DNA from: Bacteroidales bacterium
Lineage (GTDB): Bacteria > Bacteroidota > Bacteroidia > Bacteroidales > VadinHA17
Assembly (NCBI GenBank): GCA_003520925.1
Contig: DOTV01000238.1
Span: forward strand, 1-9,443
Direction: 5' to 3'
DNA length: 9,443 nt
The translations under genes were made by a program, and so were the position numbers. Positions 1 through 7,700 of this stretch are shown here, one piece after another. Positions within the stretch are counted from its first letter, which is position 1. Each line of letters begins with the position of its first letter. The notes beneath the pieces were generated by a model. The model ran no database searches. It saw nothing but the letters and a program-made list of their open reading frames with translations, and was not told the DNA's origin.

Positions 1-929
1 GAATGCTTGAAAGTTTTCCAGCCTGTGTTCCGATGTATCCAGTCATTTACTTTTTTATAATATGGAAGCCAAACTCTTGCAAATGTTTCCGGAGAGCAGA
101 ATGTTGAGTTCTGAGTCCCGAAATCTGCACCGCAGATATAAACTACATCGATCTTGTCCCCCAAAACTTTATTTAAATCCTTAAGATTCTCAATGGCGAT
201 ATCTGTCTGTCTGTCATATAGCTCTTTAATAAAGTCTTCCCGTGTAAGCGTTGACATATACCACTCAGCTACACCTCTGATACCTTTCGGATTTTTCAGC
301 TGAACTGCCGGAACAAGAGCTATATCGCCAAGTGCTGTACCGCCAAGGTTGGCCAGCACTGCCTTGTCCAATCCTTTGATTGTTTTTACCTGTTCACTCC
401 AGTAATCAAGGTCTTGATCAGTGACCCTGCCGAATTCCTCCATATTATCCTCAACCTTAAGGGTAGAATCGTCGATGGGTCCCTGACGTTCAATGGCATC
501 AAAAAAATAGCCTGATTTAGGCATTATTGCGCTGGGGGGCACTGATGTGTCGCCTTCCGGGTGTACCAGCATGTCTCCGTTACTGCTATAAGTGAAATTG
601 GATTCTCCGGGGAAGAGTACTTCCTGTCCCCAGAAAGTTTTTTGCAGCTTCCAGTCCTTATTCGGGATACCGAACATATTCTTTTCCCCTCCAAGTCCGA
701 TAACATCAATATTCATTTCCCTGATTAGGTCAGCATCGAGTTCCCCCAGCATCTGGTAGGGTTCAATTATCTTCACTGGTTTCTTTTCGAGTCCGTAAAA
801 TTCACGCAGCTTCTCAACTATTACCGAGTGAATGCCAGTTACCGGAGAGGATCCAAAATCAACGACAACCCTGTCCGGCTGCTGGTGATTTACCGTCTTT
901 TTAAAGTTTTCCCTTGATGATTTTGACAT
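1..929 (-). CDS. Uroporphyrinogen decarboxylase-family (MtaA/URO-D-like) protein, C-terminus cut by window edge
   Basis: The minus strand is open from an ATG at 929 to the left edge: 309 whole codons plus two bases, with no stop. The translation begins MSKSSRENFKKTVNHQQPDR and continues VVVDFGSSPVTGIHS. Around residue 267 it reads CGADFGTQNSTFCSPETF, then LPYYKKVNDWIHRNTGWKTF and KHS at the edge. This is the pattern of the uroporphyrinogen-decarboxylase superfamily as seen in corrinoid-dependent methyltransferases and their many uncharacterised relatives, not HemE itself. These proteins usually have about 340-380 residues, so perhaps 30-70 are missing, including the Cys of the expected HSCG motif (a zinc/cofactor site in the methyltransferase branch). 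An in-frame TAA lies upstream; the only alternative start is a TTG two codons earlier, so ATG is preferred. No clear Shine-Dalgarno is visible. It is divergent from the 1140 gene. The substrate cannot be named. Confidence 0.9.
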   Translation of the reverse strand, partial: MSKSSRENFKKTVNHQQPDRVVVDFGSSPVTGIHSVIVEKLREFYGLEKKPVKIIEPYQMLGELDADLIREMNIDVIGLGGEKNMFGIPNKDWKLQKTFWGQEVLFPGESNFTYSSNGDMLVHPEGDTSVPPSAIMPKSGYFFDAIERQGPIDDSTLKVEDNMEEFGRVTDQDLDYWSEQVKTIKGLDKAVLANLGGTALGDIALVPAVQLKNPKGIRGVAEWYMSTLTREDFIKELYDRQTDIAIENLKDLNKVLGDKIDVVYICGADFGTQNSTFCSPETFARVWLPYYKKVNDWIHRNTGWKTFKH

Positions 930-1139
930 GTGCAATCTGTTTTTATCAAGTTTCGACTTTATAAAGTTAATTTTTTCCCGGTAAAATGCGAGTTATGGTA
1001 CAGAATTTTGTTTTATCAGGGTTTTTGGTTATCTTAATGACGACAGAACCTTCCGGCTCCCCTCCCGGGATAGTCTGCTCCGCTTCGGCGTGGGGTGAGG
1101 GTTGGTTTCTTAAGCCAGAAGACGGAAGTTAAAAAAAAG
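930..1139. promoter_or_regulatory. Divergent intergenic region with candidate promoters
   Basis: This 210-bp spacer separates divergent genes and should hold promoters for both. On the plus strand TTTG (1007-1010), a 19-nt gap and TATCTTAA (1030-1037) roughly fit the Bacteroidota -33 TTTG / -7 TAnnTTTG form, with the last two -7 bases off. On the minus strand TAACTTTA (complement of 962-969) is a near-match to a -7 box 33 nt before the 929 start, but no -33 TTTG is at the right distance. The 3' part holds the GC-rich block listed separately. GGAAG at 1124-1128 may be a ribosome site for the ATG at 1140. All promoter calls are pattern inference with weak support. Confidence 0.35.
1049..1102. 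repeat. GC-rich, repeat-like block with small palindromes
   Basis: A clearly GC-rich stretch sits in an AT-rich spacer. It contains the 8-bp palindrome TCCCGGGA (1063-1070) and a CGC-TTCG-GCG mini-hairpin (1081-1090). It is flanked by roughly complementary C-rich (about 1057-1066) and G-rich (about 1091-1102) arms such as CCCTC and GAGGG. Composition and symmetry resemble short interspersed palindromic elements found between bacterial genes, but only one copy is present in this window, so repeat status is inferred and unproven. Confidence 0.3.
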
Positions 1140-1706
1140 ATGGATATTGAAATTCACATACCGGAACCAATACTGTTCAGTCCCTTAAAACATTACCTTC
1201 CTTTTATAAGAGAGTTTGTAAGCAGCCGGACTTTGGGGATAAATGATCCTGGATTAAAAGCGCTTACGAGGGAGCTTAAGCATATCGGCACATGTGTTAT
1301 GGATATATATACCGGGGAGCTGTTGATGGGAACTATCTTCACTGAGGTTATTGAATTTTTAAAAGACAATAATAGCGGGGAGAGGGATATTTATAAGAAA
1401 TGGGTTGGAACTGATATCAATGATTACAGGATAATCTCTTTATCAGACAGTTCGCAATGGATGCTGAAATACCATGACCACGAAACCAGGTATGTACACA
1501 TTTTCCCTGCCCGGGCGAGCCCTCATTCCTTCAGAATAAAGGCCAACACTCTTAAATCGGCGATCCTTTATATAATTATCTTTGGGAAGGATTATGTTTC
1601 CGATGATGATCTAAATGCTGCAAGAGCACTTTCGGGATTATCGCCTGTCAGAGAGGTTGCCGATGCGGAGGCTGTGATGGAGATGATTGAGATACTGAGG
1701 AAATAG
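1140..1706 (+). CDS. Conserved-looking protein of unknown function, 188 residues
   Basis: I do not recognise the family. The protein begins MDIEIHIPEPILFSPLKHYL and has no signal peptide or clear membrane span. It looks like a compact soluble alpha/beta protein. The most distinctive stretch is residues 107-139, which is rich in His and Arg: WMLKYHDHETRYVHIFPAR, then SPHSFRIKANTLK. A short hydrophobic segment (SAILYIIIFG) follows, and then an acidic C-terminal helix. I chose the ATG at 1140 over an in-frame GTG at 1095. The GTG would translate part of the GC-rich repeat-like block, whereas the ATG has GGAAG 11 nt upstream and starts at natural-looking sequence. Its stop is only 16 nt before the ATG of the Nudix gene, so the two are probably co-transcribed. 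A shared pathway is possible but not shown. Confidence 0.8.
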   Translation: MDIEIHIPEPILFSPLKHYLPFIREFVSSRTLGINDPGLKALTRELKHIGTCVMDIYTGELLMGTIFTEVIEFLKDNNSGERDIYKKWVGTDINDYRIISLSDSSQWMLKYHDHETRYVHIFPARASPHSFRIKANTLKSAILYIIIFGKDYVSDDDLNAARALSGLSPVREVADAEAVMEMIEILRK

Positions 1707-1722
1707 AAATAAATTGGTATAT

Positions 1723-2145
1723 ATGGAAATAAGAAAAAGCAACAGGCCTTATCTTGCAGTCCGGGCTATAATCTCGAATGATTCAGGCAGGGTGCTGATC
1801 TTAAAGCGTGCGGGCACGAAACATGGAAATGGCAAATGGTGCCTTCCGGGAGGGAATGTTGAATATGGCCAAAGTGTGCAGGAAGCTGTAAAAATGGAAA
1901 TAAAACAGGAAGTCTCTTTTACCTGTACTGATTTCTTTTTTCTTTTTCTTGTAGAAAATCTTCCCTCCGAAGAATCTGATCTTCATTATGTTAATCTGAT
2001 ATATGAATGCATTGCAGAAGGCTCACTAAATCTGAATTACGAATCTTCAGATTATGCATGGATAGGGCCTGAGGATCTGAATGATTTCGATATAGCGTTC
2101 CGGAACGATATTGCACTCAAAATGTACTGGGAATCTCAGAAATAA
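1723..2145 (+). CDS. Nudix hydrolase-family protein with a degenerate Nudix box, 140 residues
   Basis: Nudix proteins hydrolyse nucleoside diphosphates linked to another group (NTPs, ADP-ribose, nucleotide sugars) with a metal-binding box GX5EX7REUXEEXGU. Here the fold is clear: residues 11-30 (LAVRAIISNDSGRVLILKRA) form the first strands, then KWCLPGG (38-44), and the box spans 44-66. Several box positions differ: the first Glu is Gln50, Arg is Met58, the first Glu of the EE pair is Gln62, and the Gly is Ser65. Glu59 and Glu63 remain. WIGPEDL near the C-terminus is typical of the family's closing strand and helix. Length is normal. A TTG at 1714 would add three residues and sits better behind AGGA at 1698-1701; ATG at 1723 is the conservative choice. 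Substrate is unknown, and activity may be reduced or altered. It is likely in an operon with the 1140 gene and convergent with the RyR gene. Confidence 0.9.
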   Translation: MEIRKSNRPYLAVRAIISNDSGRVLILKRAGTKHGNGKWCLPGGNVEYGQSVQEAVKMEIKQEVSFTCTDFFFLFLVENLPSEESDLHYVNLIYECIAEGSLNLNYESSDYAWIGPEDLNDFDIAFRNDIALKMYWESQK

Positions 2146-2180
2146 TTTATTAAAAGCACCCGAAATAGAATCCGGCAGGA

Positions 2181-4112
2181 TCACATAAGTGAAATAATAT
2201 CAGGCGTTTCCTTTACCTGCTGGCGATCATATTCTTTCGTTTCTTCGGGGAGCTCATTATAATCCTTAAGACAATCATGTTTTTTCTGAGAGTCATCTCT
2301 ATTCTCATCATAAACCCATCCGCAAATGAACTTGTTTGCCATCCATCGGCGATGTTCAATTTCAGCCAGTTGATCCACTCTTGAATCGTCATCCAAAAAT
2401 CCAAAATCAATTTTCACAGCCCCGGGATCGACAAAAAAGCCGAGAACCTTTTCCGGGAAAACTGATCTGAGTTTAATGTTTATGTGGTCAACAACAGATC
2501 GGTTGTCCTCACGGACCTCTTCATCAAGGAGGTGCCATGGAGCAAGTGTGTGTTTAGGTTCAGGAATCTTTTTATTGTCTGAAAGACATAGATTTACCTT
2601 ATTAACATAGTCCATAACTGCTTGCTTTATCCAACGATTGTGCACCGTGGCAGCTCTCTTGTCGAGTATCTCATCAACTATATAGTCTCTCCCGGAAACT
2701 TTGGTGAAAATATTGAAGGAGAATGTTTTGCCACAGATTTCAGTGTTGCACAGGATATTCTTCCGATAAAAAGGACGAATGACAGGGACAGCGTCTCCAA
2801 ACAATTCTCTTGCTTTGGAAGAATATGAAGCCTGGTAACGATCCTCGCCGCTGGAAATATAAATAACCTCAGGATTCCTGATATCATATTCATCAAGAAG
2901 ATTAAAGGTCAGATGGTGAGGATTATGGTTTATGATATTCAGGTCAATCAGTTTGCTTATGTTTTTATATTTTGACCTGATCCTTTCTTTTATTGTATTA
3001 CCATCGAAACTTATCAGTGTGATTTTCGTATTCTTCTTATTGATGTAATAACAATTCTGAATGCATTGTTTGAGAAGTTCTTCGCCTATATTGCTGAAGC
3101 CAAGAAAAAGGATCTTCATTGCCTTATCGGAGGGCTGATTGATCCTACTGAACCTGTCCGGTGGATAATTCAGAAAGATGTACCTTCCTGCAAGCTGATT
3201 TATATTGAATAACTGTATGTTTTTTATGTCAATACCGCAGTTAACCCTTACTGGATCATAATTTAGCAAAATACTTTTTAACGTACCAAATCTGGTTTCC
3301 AGATCAGCATCAGCAACACTTGATTTTCTTTTTTCGAGGAGTACGATAGCCGCGGCATAGAAATTATGAAGCGAAGTTTTCAGGTCACATTCAAGGCAAT
3401 CTGGTCTGTTCTGCCACTCTTCTGTTATAGCGGCCTTTAGATTCCTGCTGTCGATGTTGGCTATAAGGGAGACTCTGGGAGGATTTTTGCCCTCACCGAT
3501 CTTCTTTTTATATTCTTTAATCAGTTCAAGGGAATTATTGATTATGGTGAGGTTATCGAAATCATTTCCGGTTAACGCAAGCAGGCAATCAGCTTTTGGG
3601 ATATCTACTTTTCTAAGTATCTCAGTATCCAGGGCATTGGCTTCAATTATTACAGCACCTTCTTTTTTCAGCCTGGAAATATTCTCATTTGTTGTATCCA
3701 TCTCAATAATAACGAGTTTGCTTTTATTTGTGAAGCTTTCTGCAAATGCATCTCCGATACCTCCCAGGCCGCAAAGTATAGTATGCCCTTTCATCCACCT
3801 GACCTTCAGCATGAAGAATTTGTACTTAAGGACTGACAGGATTGCCAGCACTATTGTGACAACCAGGGTGGCTACAGCAAGAAATCTGGCAAGGTTAAAT
3901 GTCAATGTTACCCACAAGGGCTGCATACCTTTCTCATAAAAACGGTCGCCTGACTCCAGTGTGAACAGCTGCAAAGTGTAATACATTTTCCTGGAGAAGG
4001 GATAATCAGGAAAGACAGACTGGAAGCTAACAAACCCCAGAATAATCGTTAATACAGTAAGGATGATAGGAATAATAAATTGTCTTCCATGGTCTGATGA
4101 ATCGTTGTTCAT
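2181..4112 (-). CDS. Membrane-anchored TrkA-N/RCK-type NAD-binding protein with C-terminal RyR domain, 643 residues
   Basis: Two hydrophobic helices (about 12-34 and 74-95) flank a short loop. No potassium-filter sequence (TVGYG-like) lies between them, so it resembles a two-TM channel subunit without the usual pore. A Rossmann unit follows: GHTILCGLGGIG (109-120, GxGxxG) with acidic Glu137/Asp139 after strand 2, as in TrkA-N/RCK domains that bind NAD(H). A second Rossmann-like unit has LFLGFSNIGEELL from 335. The C-terminus (579-638) carries LAEIEHRRWMANKFICGW, RDD and YNELPEETKEYDRQQV, the hallmark of the ryanodine-receptor (RyR) domain. Bacterial RyR domains occur with TrkA-N modules and have been linked by comparative genomics to nucleotide-sensing conflict networks; their ligand is not established as far as I know. 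An in-frame TAA three codons upstream leaves ATG 4112 as the first start. The role (ligand-gated membrane regulator) is inferred. Confidence 0.92.
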   Translation of the reverse strand: MNNDSSDHGRQFIIPIILTVLTIILGFVSFQSVFPDYPFSRKMYYTLQLFTLESGDRFYEKGMQPLWVTLTFNLARFLAVATLVVTIVLAILSVLKYKFFMLKVRWMKGHTILCGLGGIGDAFAESFTNKSKLVIIEMDTTNENISRLKKEGAVIIEANALDTEILRKVDIPKADCLLALTGNDFDNLTIINNSLELIKEYKKKIGEGKNPPRVSLIANIDSRNLKAAITEEWQNRPDCLECDLKTSLHNFYAAAIVLLEKRKSSVADADLETRFGTLKSILLNYDPVRVNCGIDIKNIQLFNINQLAGRYIFLNYPPDRFSRINQPSDKAMKILFLGFSNIGEELLKQCIQNCYYINKKNTKITLISFDGNTIKERIRSKYKNISKLIDLNIINHNPHHLTFNLLDEYDIRNPEVIYISSGEDRYQASYSSKARELFGDAVPVIRPFYRKNILCNTEICGKTFSFNIFTKVSGRDYIVDEILDKRAATVHNRWIKQAVMDYVNKVNLCLSDNKKIPEPKHTLAPWHLLDEEVREDNRSVVDHINIKLRSVFPEKVLGFFVDPGAVKIDFGFLDDDSRVDQLAEIEHRRWMANKFICGWVYDENRDDSQKKHDCLKDYNELPEETKEYDRQQVKETPDIISLM

Positions 4113-4333
4113 GATAATTTAGAATTTGGAATTTACCTCTACTAAATTATGAAATGTTATCGGTTATTGTTTGGATCTTAATAAATGAAAAGCAAAAGAG
4201 ATTATTTTAAGATCTGCGAATATTTGTTTAACTTGGTGTAAAGAATGTTTATTTCTTTCCTATGAATTAACATGGCATAGTTACATGACAATTATTTTGA
4301 TATTTATACAGCTGAATAATATCTGAGCAAATC
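4113..4333. promoter_or_regulatory. AT-rich spacer upstream of the RyR gene
   Basis: This very AT-rich spacer lies upstream of the RyR-domain gene and of the doubtful 86-residue ORF, so it should carry at least the RyR gene promoter. On the minus strand TAATTTAG, about 30 nt before the start, partly fits a TAnnTTTG -7 box, but no TTTG is spaced correctly. Nothing else is convincing apart from the inverted repeat listed at 4174-4214. Confidence 0.3.
4174..4214. repeat. Inverted repeat GATCTTAA / TTAAGATC
   Basis: Perfect 8-bp arms lie at 4174-4181 and 4207-4214 with a 25-nt A-rich spacer, 62-102 bp upstream of the RyR gene start. It could be a two-half-site operator or an RNA hairpin. The sequence is too AT-rich to rule out chance. 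Confidence 0.35.
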
Positions 4334-4594
4334 ATGAAATCAATATTTAGTTTACTAAGATTCCGGCAAAAAGAAATTGATATACTTCATAAAGAAAACA
4401 AATTATTGAAGGATGCAGTTAATCCTTTAACATCATTAGGAATTCCAATTGAGAATTTGGCTGACTTTCTGAGGCCTATAGCAAAAGTTCTTAAATCAGA
4501 AATCGAAAAGAAACGTCATGAAGCAGCATTTCATGATTCCGGTAAAGCTTCGAGTCCTGTTACAAGTCCCAGGACAAATTTTAATTGGCATTGA
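4334..4594 (+). CDS. Possible small protein, 86 residues (doubtful)
   Basis: This ORF is the only coding candidate in a 647-bp gap between two minus-strand genes. It has no recognisable family. The N-terminal part (residues 10-27, FRQKEIDILHKENKLLKD) has a charged, heptad-like pattern (Ile15, Leu18, Asn22, Leu25) suggesting a short coiled coil. A second amphipathic stretch, LADFLRPIAKVLKSEIEKKR, follows, and the tail is polar and Pro/Ser/Thr-rich. Against it: no Shine-Dalgarno, no strong promoter, no partner gene on the same strand. For it: residue composition is plausible, the frame is intact, and it does not lie opposite another gene. It might encode a small regulator or adaptor, but no function can be assigned. 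Confidence 0.45.
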   Translation: MKSIFSLLRFRQKEIDILHKENKLLKDAVNPLTSLGIPIENLADFLRPIAKVLKSEIEKKRHEAAFHDSGKASSPVTSPRTNFNWH

Positions 4595-4614
4595 AAAATT
4601 TTCATTTAAAATTT
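4576..4614. repeat. AT-only inverted repeat at the end of the small ORF
   Basis: Arms AAATTTTAA (4576-4584) and TTAAAATTT (4606-4614) match perfectly over 9 bp and bracket the TGA stop at 4592-4594. Inside them is GAAAA-A-TTTTC (4593-4603). Having no GC in the outer stem, it is not a classical intrinsic terminator, though it could weakly end transcription of the small ORF. AT-rich DNA makes chance symmetry likely. Confidence 0.3.
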
Positions 4615-4759
4615 AAACATTGCACGACCACCAATAATAACTTCCATATTATACTTATGTGGTCAAGATAGCTGGTGATTTATTAACCTTTGTTTTGTAT
4701 ATTTGAGTTATCAGCATGAAGAAGTATCTTACGGAAACAAATTGAAATATTTTACAGAT
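4595..4759. other. Spacer downstream of the TIR-NB-ARC-TPR gene
   Basis: This is non-coding, AT-rich sequence between the 3' ends of the plus-strand small ORF and the minus-strand TIR gene. It holds the GACCAC/GTGGTC inverted repeat (4626-4664). On the plus strand it has one exact TAnnTTTG match, TATATTTG (4698-4705), with no TTTG at -33 spacing and no gene to drive except antisense into the TIR gene. No GC-rich hairpin followed by a T-run is visible on either strand, so no intrinsic terminator is called. Confidence 0.4.
4626..4664. repeat. Inverted repeat GACCAC / GTGGTC downstream of the TIR gene
   Basis: Perfect 6-bp arms (4626-4631 and 4659-4664) enclose a 27-nt AT-rich loop that itself has short ATAAT/ATTAT complementarity. 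It lies about 95 bp past the stop of the TIR-NB-ARC-TPR gene. It might fold at the 3' end of that transcript (termination or mRNA stability), but it lacks a following T-run. Confidence 0.3.
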
Positions 4760-7700
4760 CTAATAGAATAAATATGGCTTTGGCCATTCTTCATTTAAGT
4801 TCAACTTCTTAATCTGGACTGCATCTTTTAATTCAAAAGAAGAATCTATTTCTATTTTTAAGTTCTCAAACTTACAACTCGAATTCCATAGATGGATTTG
4901 TTCGGCTGGAAGTGTATTAATTATACTTTTTATTGCTTCGGCCATGCTCCATTTAATATTAATTCCTGATGCCATAAGTATATCCTCATCGTTCAATGTC
5001 TTGAGCTGTCCAACAAAAAGATCATTGCTTTCTTTTAACAAAAAAGATGCAGCCAAACGTGTTAAAAGTAAACGTGCAGTGAGCAGATCATGTCGACCTA
5101 ATCGTACTTTATGGTTCCAACCTGAATGCAAATGAGAGAGAGATTCAACAGGATTACCATCCAGAAGATATGCTATTCCAATATTCAATTCGCGATAAGC
5201 TAGTTTTTGTTTATCTGGATTTTTCTGATCAATTTCAATCCTGAGCGAATCTTGAAATTTATCTAGAGCATTATGTAAATCCCCCTTTAGCATTGATAGA
5301 ACGCCAATATTATTTAAACATAAAGAATAGTTGGATGAGGTTTTTCCAAAAAATTGAGATGCAATCTCACAAGCTGAAAATAAAAGCCTTTCCGCTTCAT
5401 AAAAATTATTTTGTTCCGCTAATATAAATGCATAATTTATCATTATATTCATCATCAAAGGGTGCTGGTTATATCCCTTCTCAGAGGCGATTTCAAATGC
5501 TTTCCTGATAGTCTTTTCAGCTTCTTCTATTTGCTCATTATTTCTTAAAGCCTCAGCTAAAGTACTTAAGTCCATACACGTATTCTGAGATAGATCAGGA
5601 TGATTCATGTCGATATTAACCGCCCTATGGAATAAATATATTGCCTCTTTCAGATTACAAAGATCCTGGAGTACTAACCCCAGATTTACGCAGCGGATAC
5701 TAGTTTCTGGAGAGTCCTTGCCAAATTTAACTTCAGAGATTTTTAAGGCAACTTTTGAATGGTCAATGGCAAGGTCTGGCCTGTTTTTCCTCCTGTATAG
5801 ACAACTAATGTTTGTTAGAGTATCCAGTCGATCCAAATCATCTATACTTGAGTTTTCAATGAGTTTCTTAGCAAAGAAGAAATGATATTCAGCCATCACA
5901 GAATCATCCATATCCAGTGCTGCGATCCCAGCCATATTATGGCACCAAATAATAGAAATACCTGGCTCTGTATTACCCTTATTTATCGTTTCGATTAACA
6001 TTTCGGCAAGTTCCTGAGAAACTCTATATCTGCCATAATCACGAAGAGTACTACAGCAGAGAATCCCAGAAGCTTGTGCGAGATATCGGTTATTAATAAT
6101 CCAGTTTTGGATTGACCTAAAAAGACAATCCAGTTCCCATATATAATTTTTGTCTACGGGTCTTAAACTTAATTCAAAAGAACGCTCATAAATTAGTCCG
6201 CCTAGTTTTAATATTATCGTTAAGTAACTAATAGTATCATTTGATGCTAAAGTCAGCATTGTTTGCCCAACAATCCGATGCATCTTCACATTCACTGGAT
6301 GACCGGACCCTGCTATTAAGTTGGTAACCTGTAACAATCTAAAACTCAAAAGATGCCGTAAAAGGGTTTCCCATAAATCAGGATATCCTGGTTCACTGTC
6401 CTTGCCAAACTCAGGATACGTTTCCGTAACAAGAGTCCGTATCCAAGGTAGAGCAATTTGGTCAGCAGGGAGTAAGGCAGCATAAATAAGTGCCAATCTT
6501 TCAGGGTCTTTAAGGTGCTCCAACGTTGAATTAAGCGTGGCTACAAGACATTTTTCTCCATGACGCAGTCTTTCAGTGGTCTGCTTTGCAGCACGATCAA
6601 TTCCGGCAAAACCTTCACTCTTCAACCGTGTGAGGAAACCTGAACATGTTACTTCTTTGGCATATTGTCCAAGATAAACCGCTGTCATTTCAACAGCAAG
6701 TGTAAAACGATCTAAGATTTTAATGATTTCAAAAGCTGCATCCTGTTCGCTAGCACTGGAAAATACACCCCCTAACTGGTAACTTTTTATCAACTCAAGT
6801 GCATCATTTTCAGGCATTTCATCTACCGGAATAAAAGCCCTATCTATATGTGTGCCATATAAATCTGGTTCACCCAGTCGTGTGGTGACGAGAATATGTA
6901 ACCAATCTGATGCCGGCAGATGTTTTGTCTGGATAGGTTCAAGTATTTTGGGATTATCAACATTGTCGAGCAGTAACAGACACCTGTTAGGTGCATGTTT
7001 ACATGCAAGGTTGTGAAGCTCAGCTAATACACGCTGGAACTGCAGGTCTATGCTCTTACTTTCTTCCTCATTGAATTCAAGTGCTAGCGGTGCAGCCAAA
7101 CCGGCAATAGCATCAAGCAGATCTGCTTTGCCTTCACAGTGTACCTGCCAGCATCCTCCTCCATATTCATGAGAAAAAACATGGGCATATTCAATTGCAA
7201 GTGCTGTCTTTCCAATTCCCCCCAGCCCATGGATTGCAGTAAGGACTCCTACTTTCCCAAAAGCTACAATCTCCCGTAATCGCCGTAATTCTGATGTGCG
7301 TCCTATAAAATGAGGATTGTGAGCGTCAATATTACCAAGCTTAAATTCTGTTCGTTCAAATCGCACAATGCGCTCTTTAATCTGAATATTCAGTTTGGCT
7401 ATTCGCTCCTTTATTGTGACATCGCGTAAACTTTCTTCTCCCTTATTGAACCAGGGACGTAAGTCGAAATGTTGACGCCGGCGAAGCTCAATCAGCCAGG
7501 CAGTGCTTTTCTTCTCGAAATCCTTATCTTCCCAACCCGGCACTTCAATGAAGTAAATTGGAGCAACGCCATCACCAAAATATGCTTTATCAATCTCATT
7601 TTTTAAATATTCATTAAATTCCCACTCGCAGTAATCGCTCTGGACATAAGATGGTGATAGGCATGCCAATAACAATCGAGATTCATGTAAGCCCTGAAGA

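Noticed and set aside
524..709. 61-codon open frame on the minus strand
   Set aside because: It overlaps the URO-D-family gene in another frame of the same strand, and that gene has clear family motifs.
1095..1139. Upstream GTG start adding 15 residues to the 188-residue unknown protein
   Set aside because: It would translate the edge of the GC-rich repeat-like block; the ATG at 1140 has a plausible ribosome site and a natural N-terminus.
1801..1986. 61-codon minus-strand open frame
   Set aside because: It is antisense to the Nudix box region; its Phe/Lys-rich content is a by-product of the complement.
2146..2180. Possible terminator ATCC-GGCA-GGAT between the convergent Nudix and RyR genes
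   Set aside because: The stem is only 4 bp and has no T-run on either strand.
2213..2896. Short open frames on both strands (2213-2410, 2622-2828, 2678-2896)
   Set aside because: All lie inside the RyR-domain gene in other frames and show no independent signal.
3454..3939. 161-codon open frame on the plus strand
   Set aside because: It lies wholly opposite the TrkA-N region of the RyR gene; its hydrophobic residues are complements of that gene's codons, with no family signature.
4698..4705. TATATTTG, exact match to the Bacteroidota -7 box on the plus strand
   Set aside because: No TTTG at the right distance and no sense gene downstream; expected by chance in AT-rich DNA.
4944..5885. Plus-strand open frames at 4944-5135 and 5607-5885
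   Set aside because: They are antisense to the TPR part of the TIR-NB-ARC-TPR gene, with no protein-family features.
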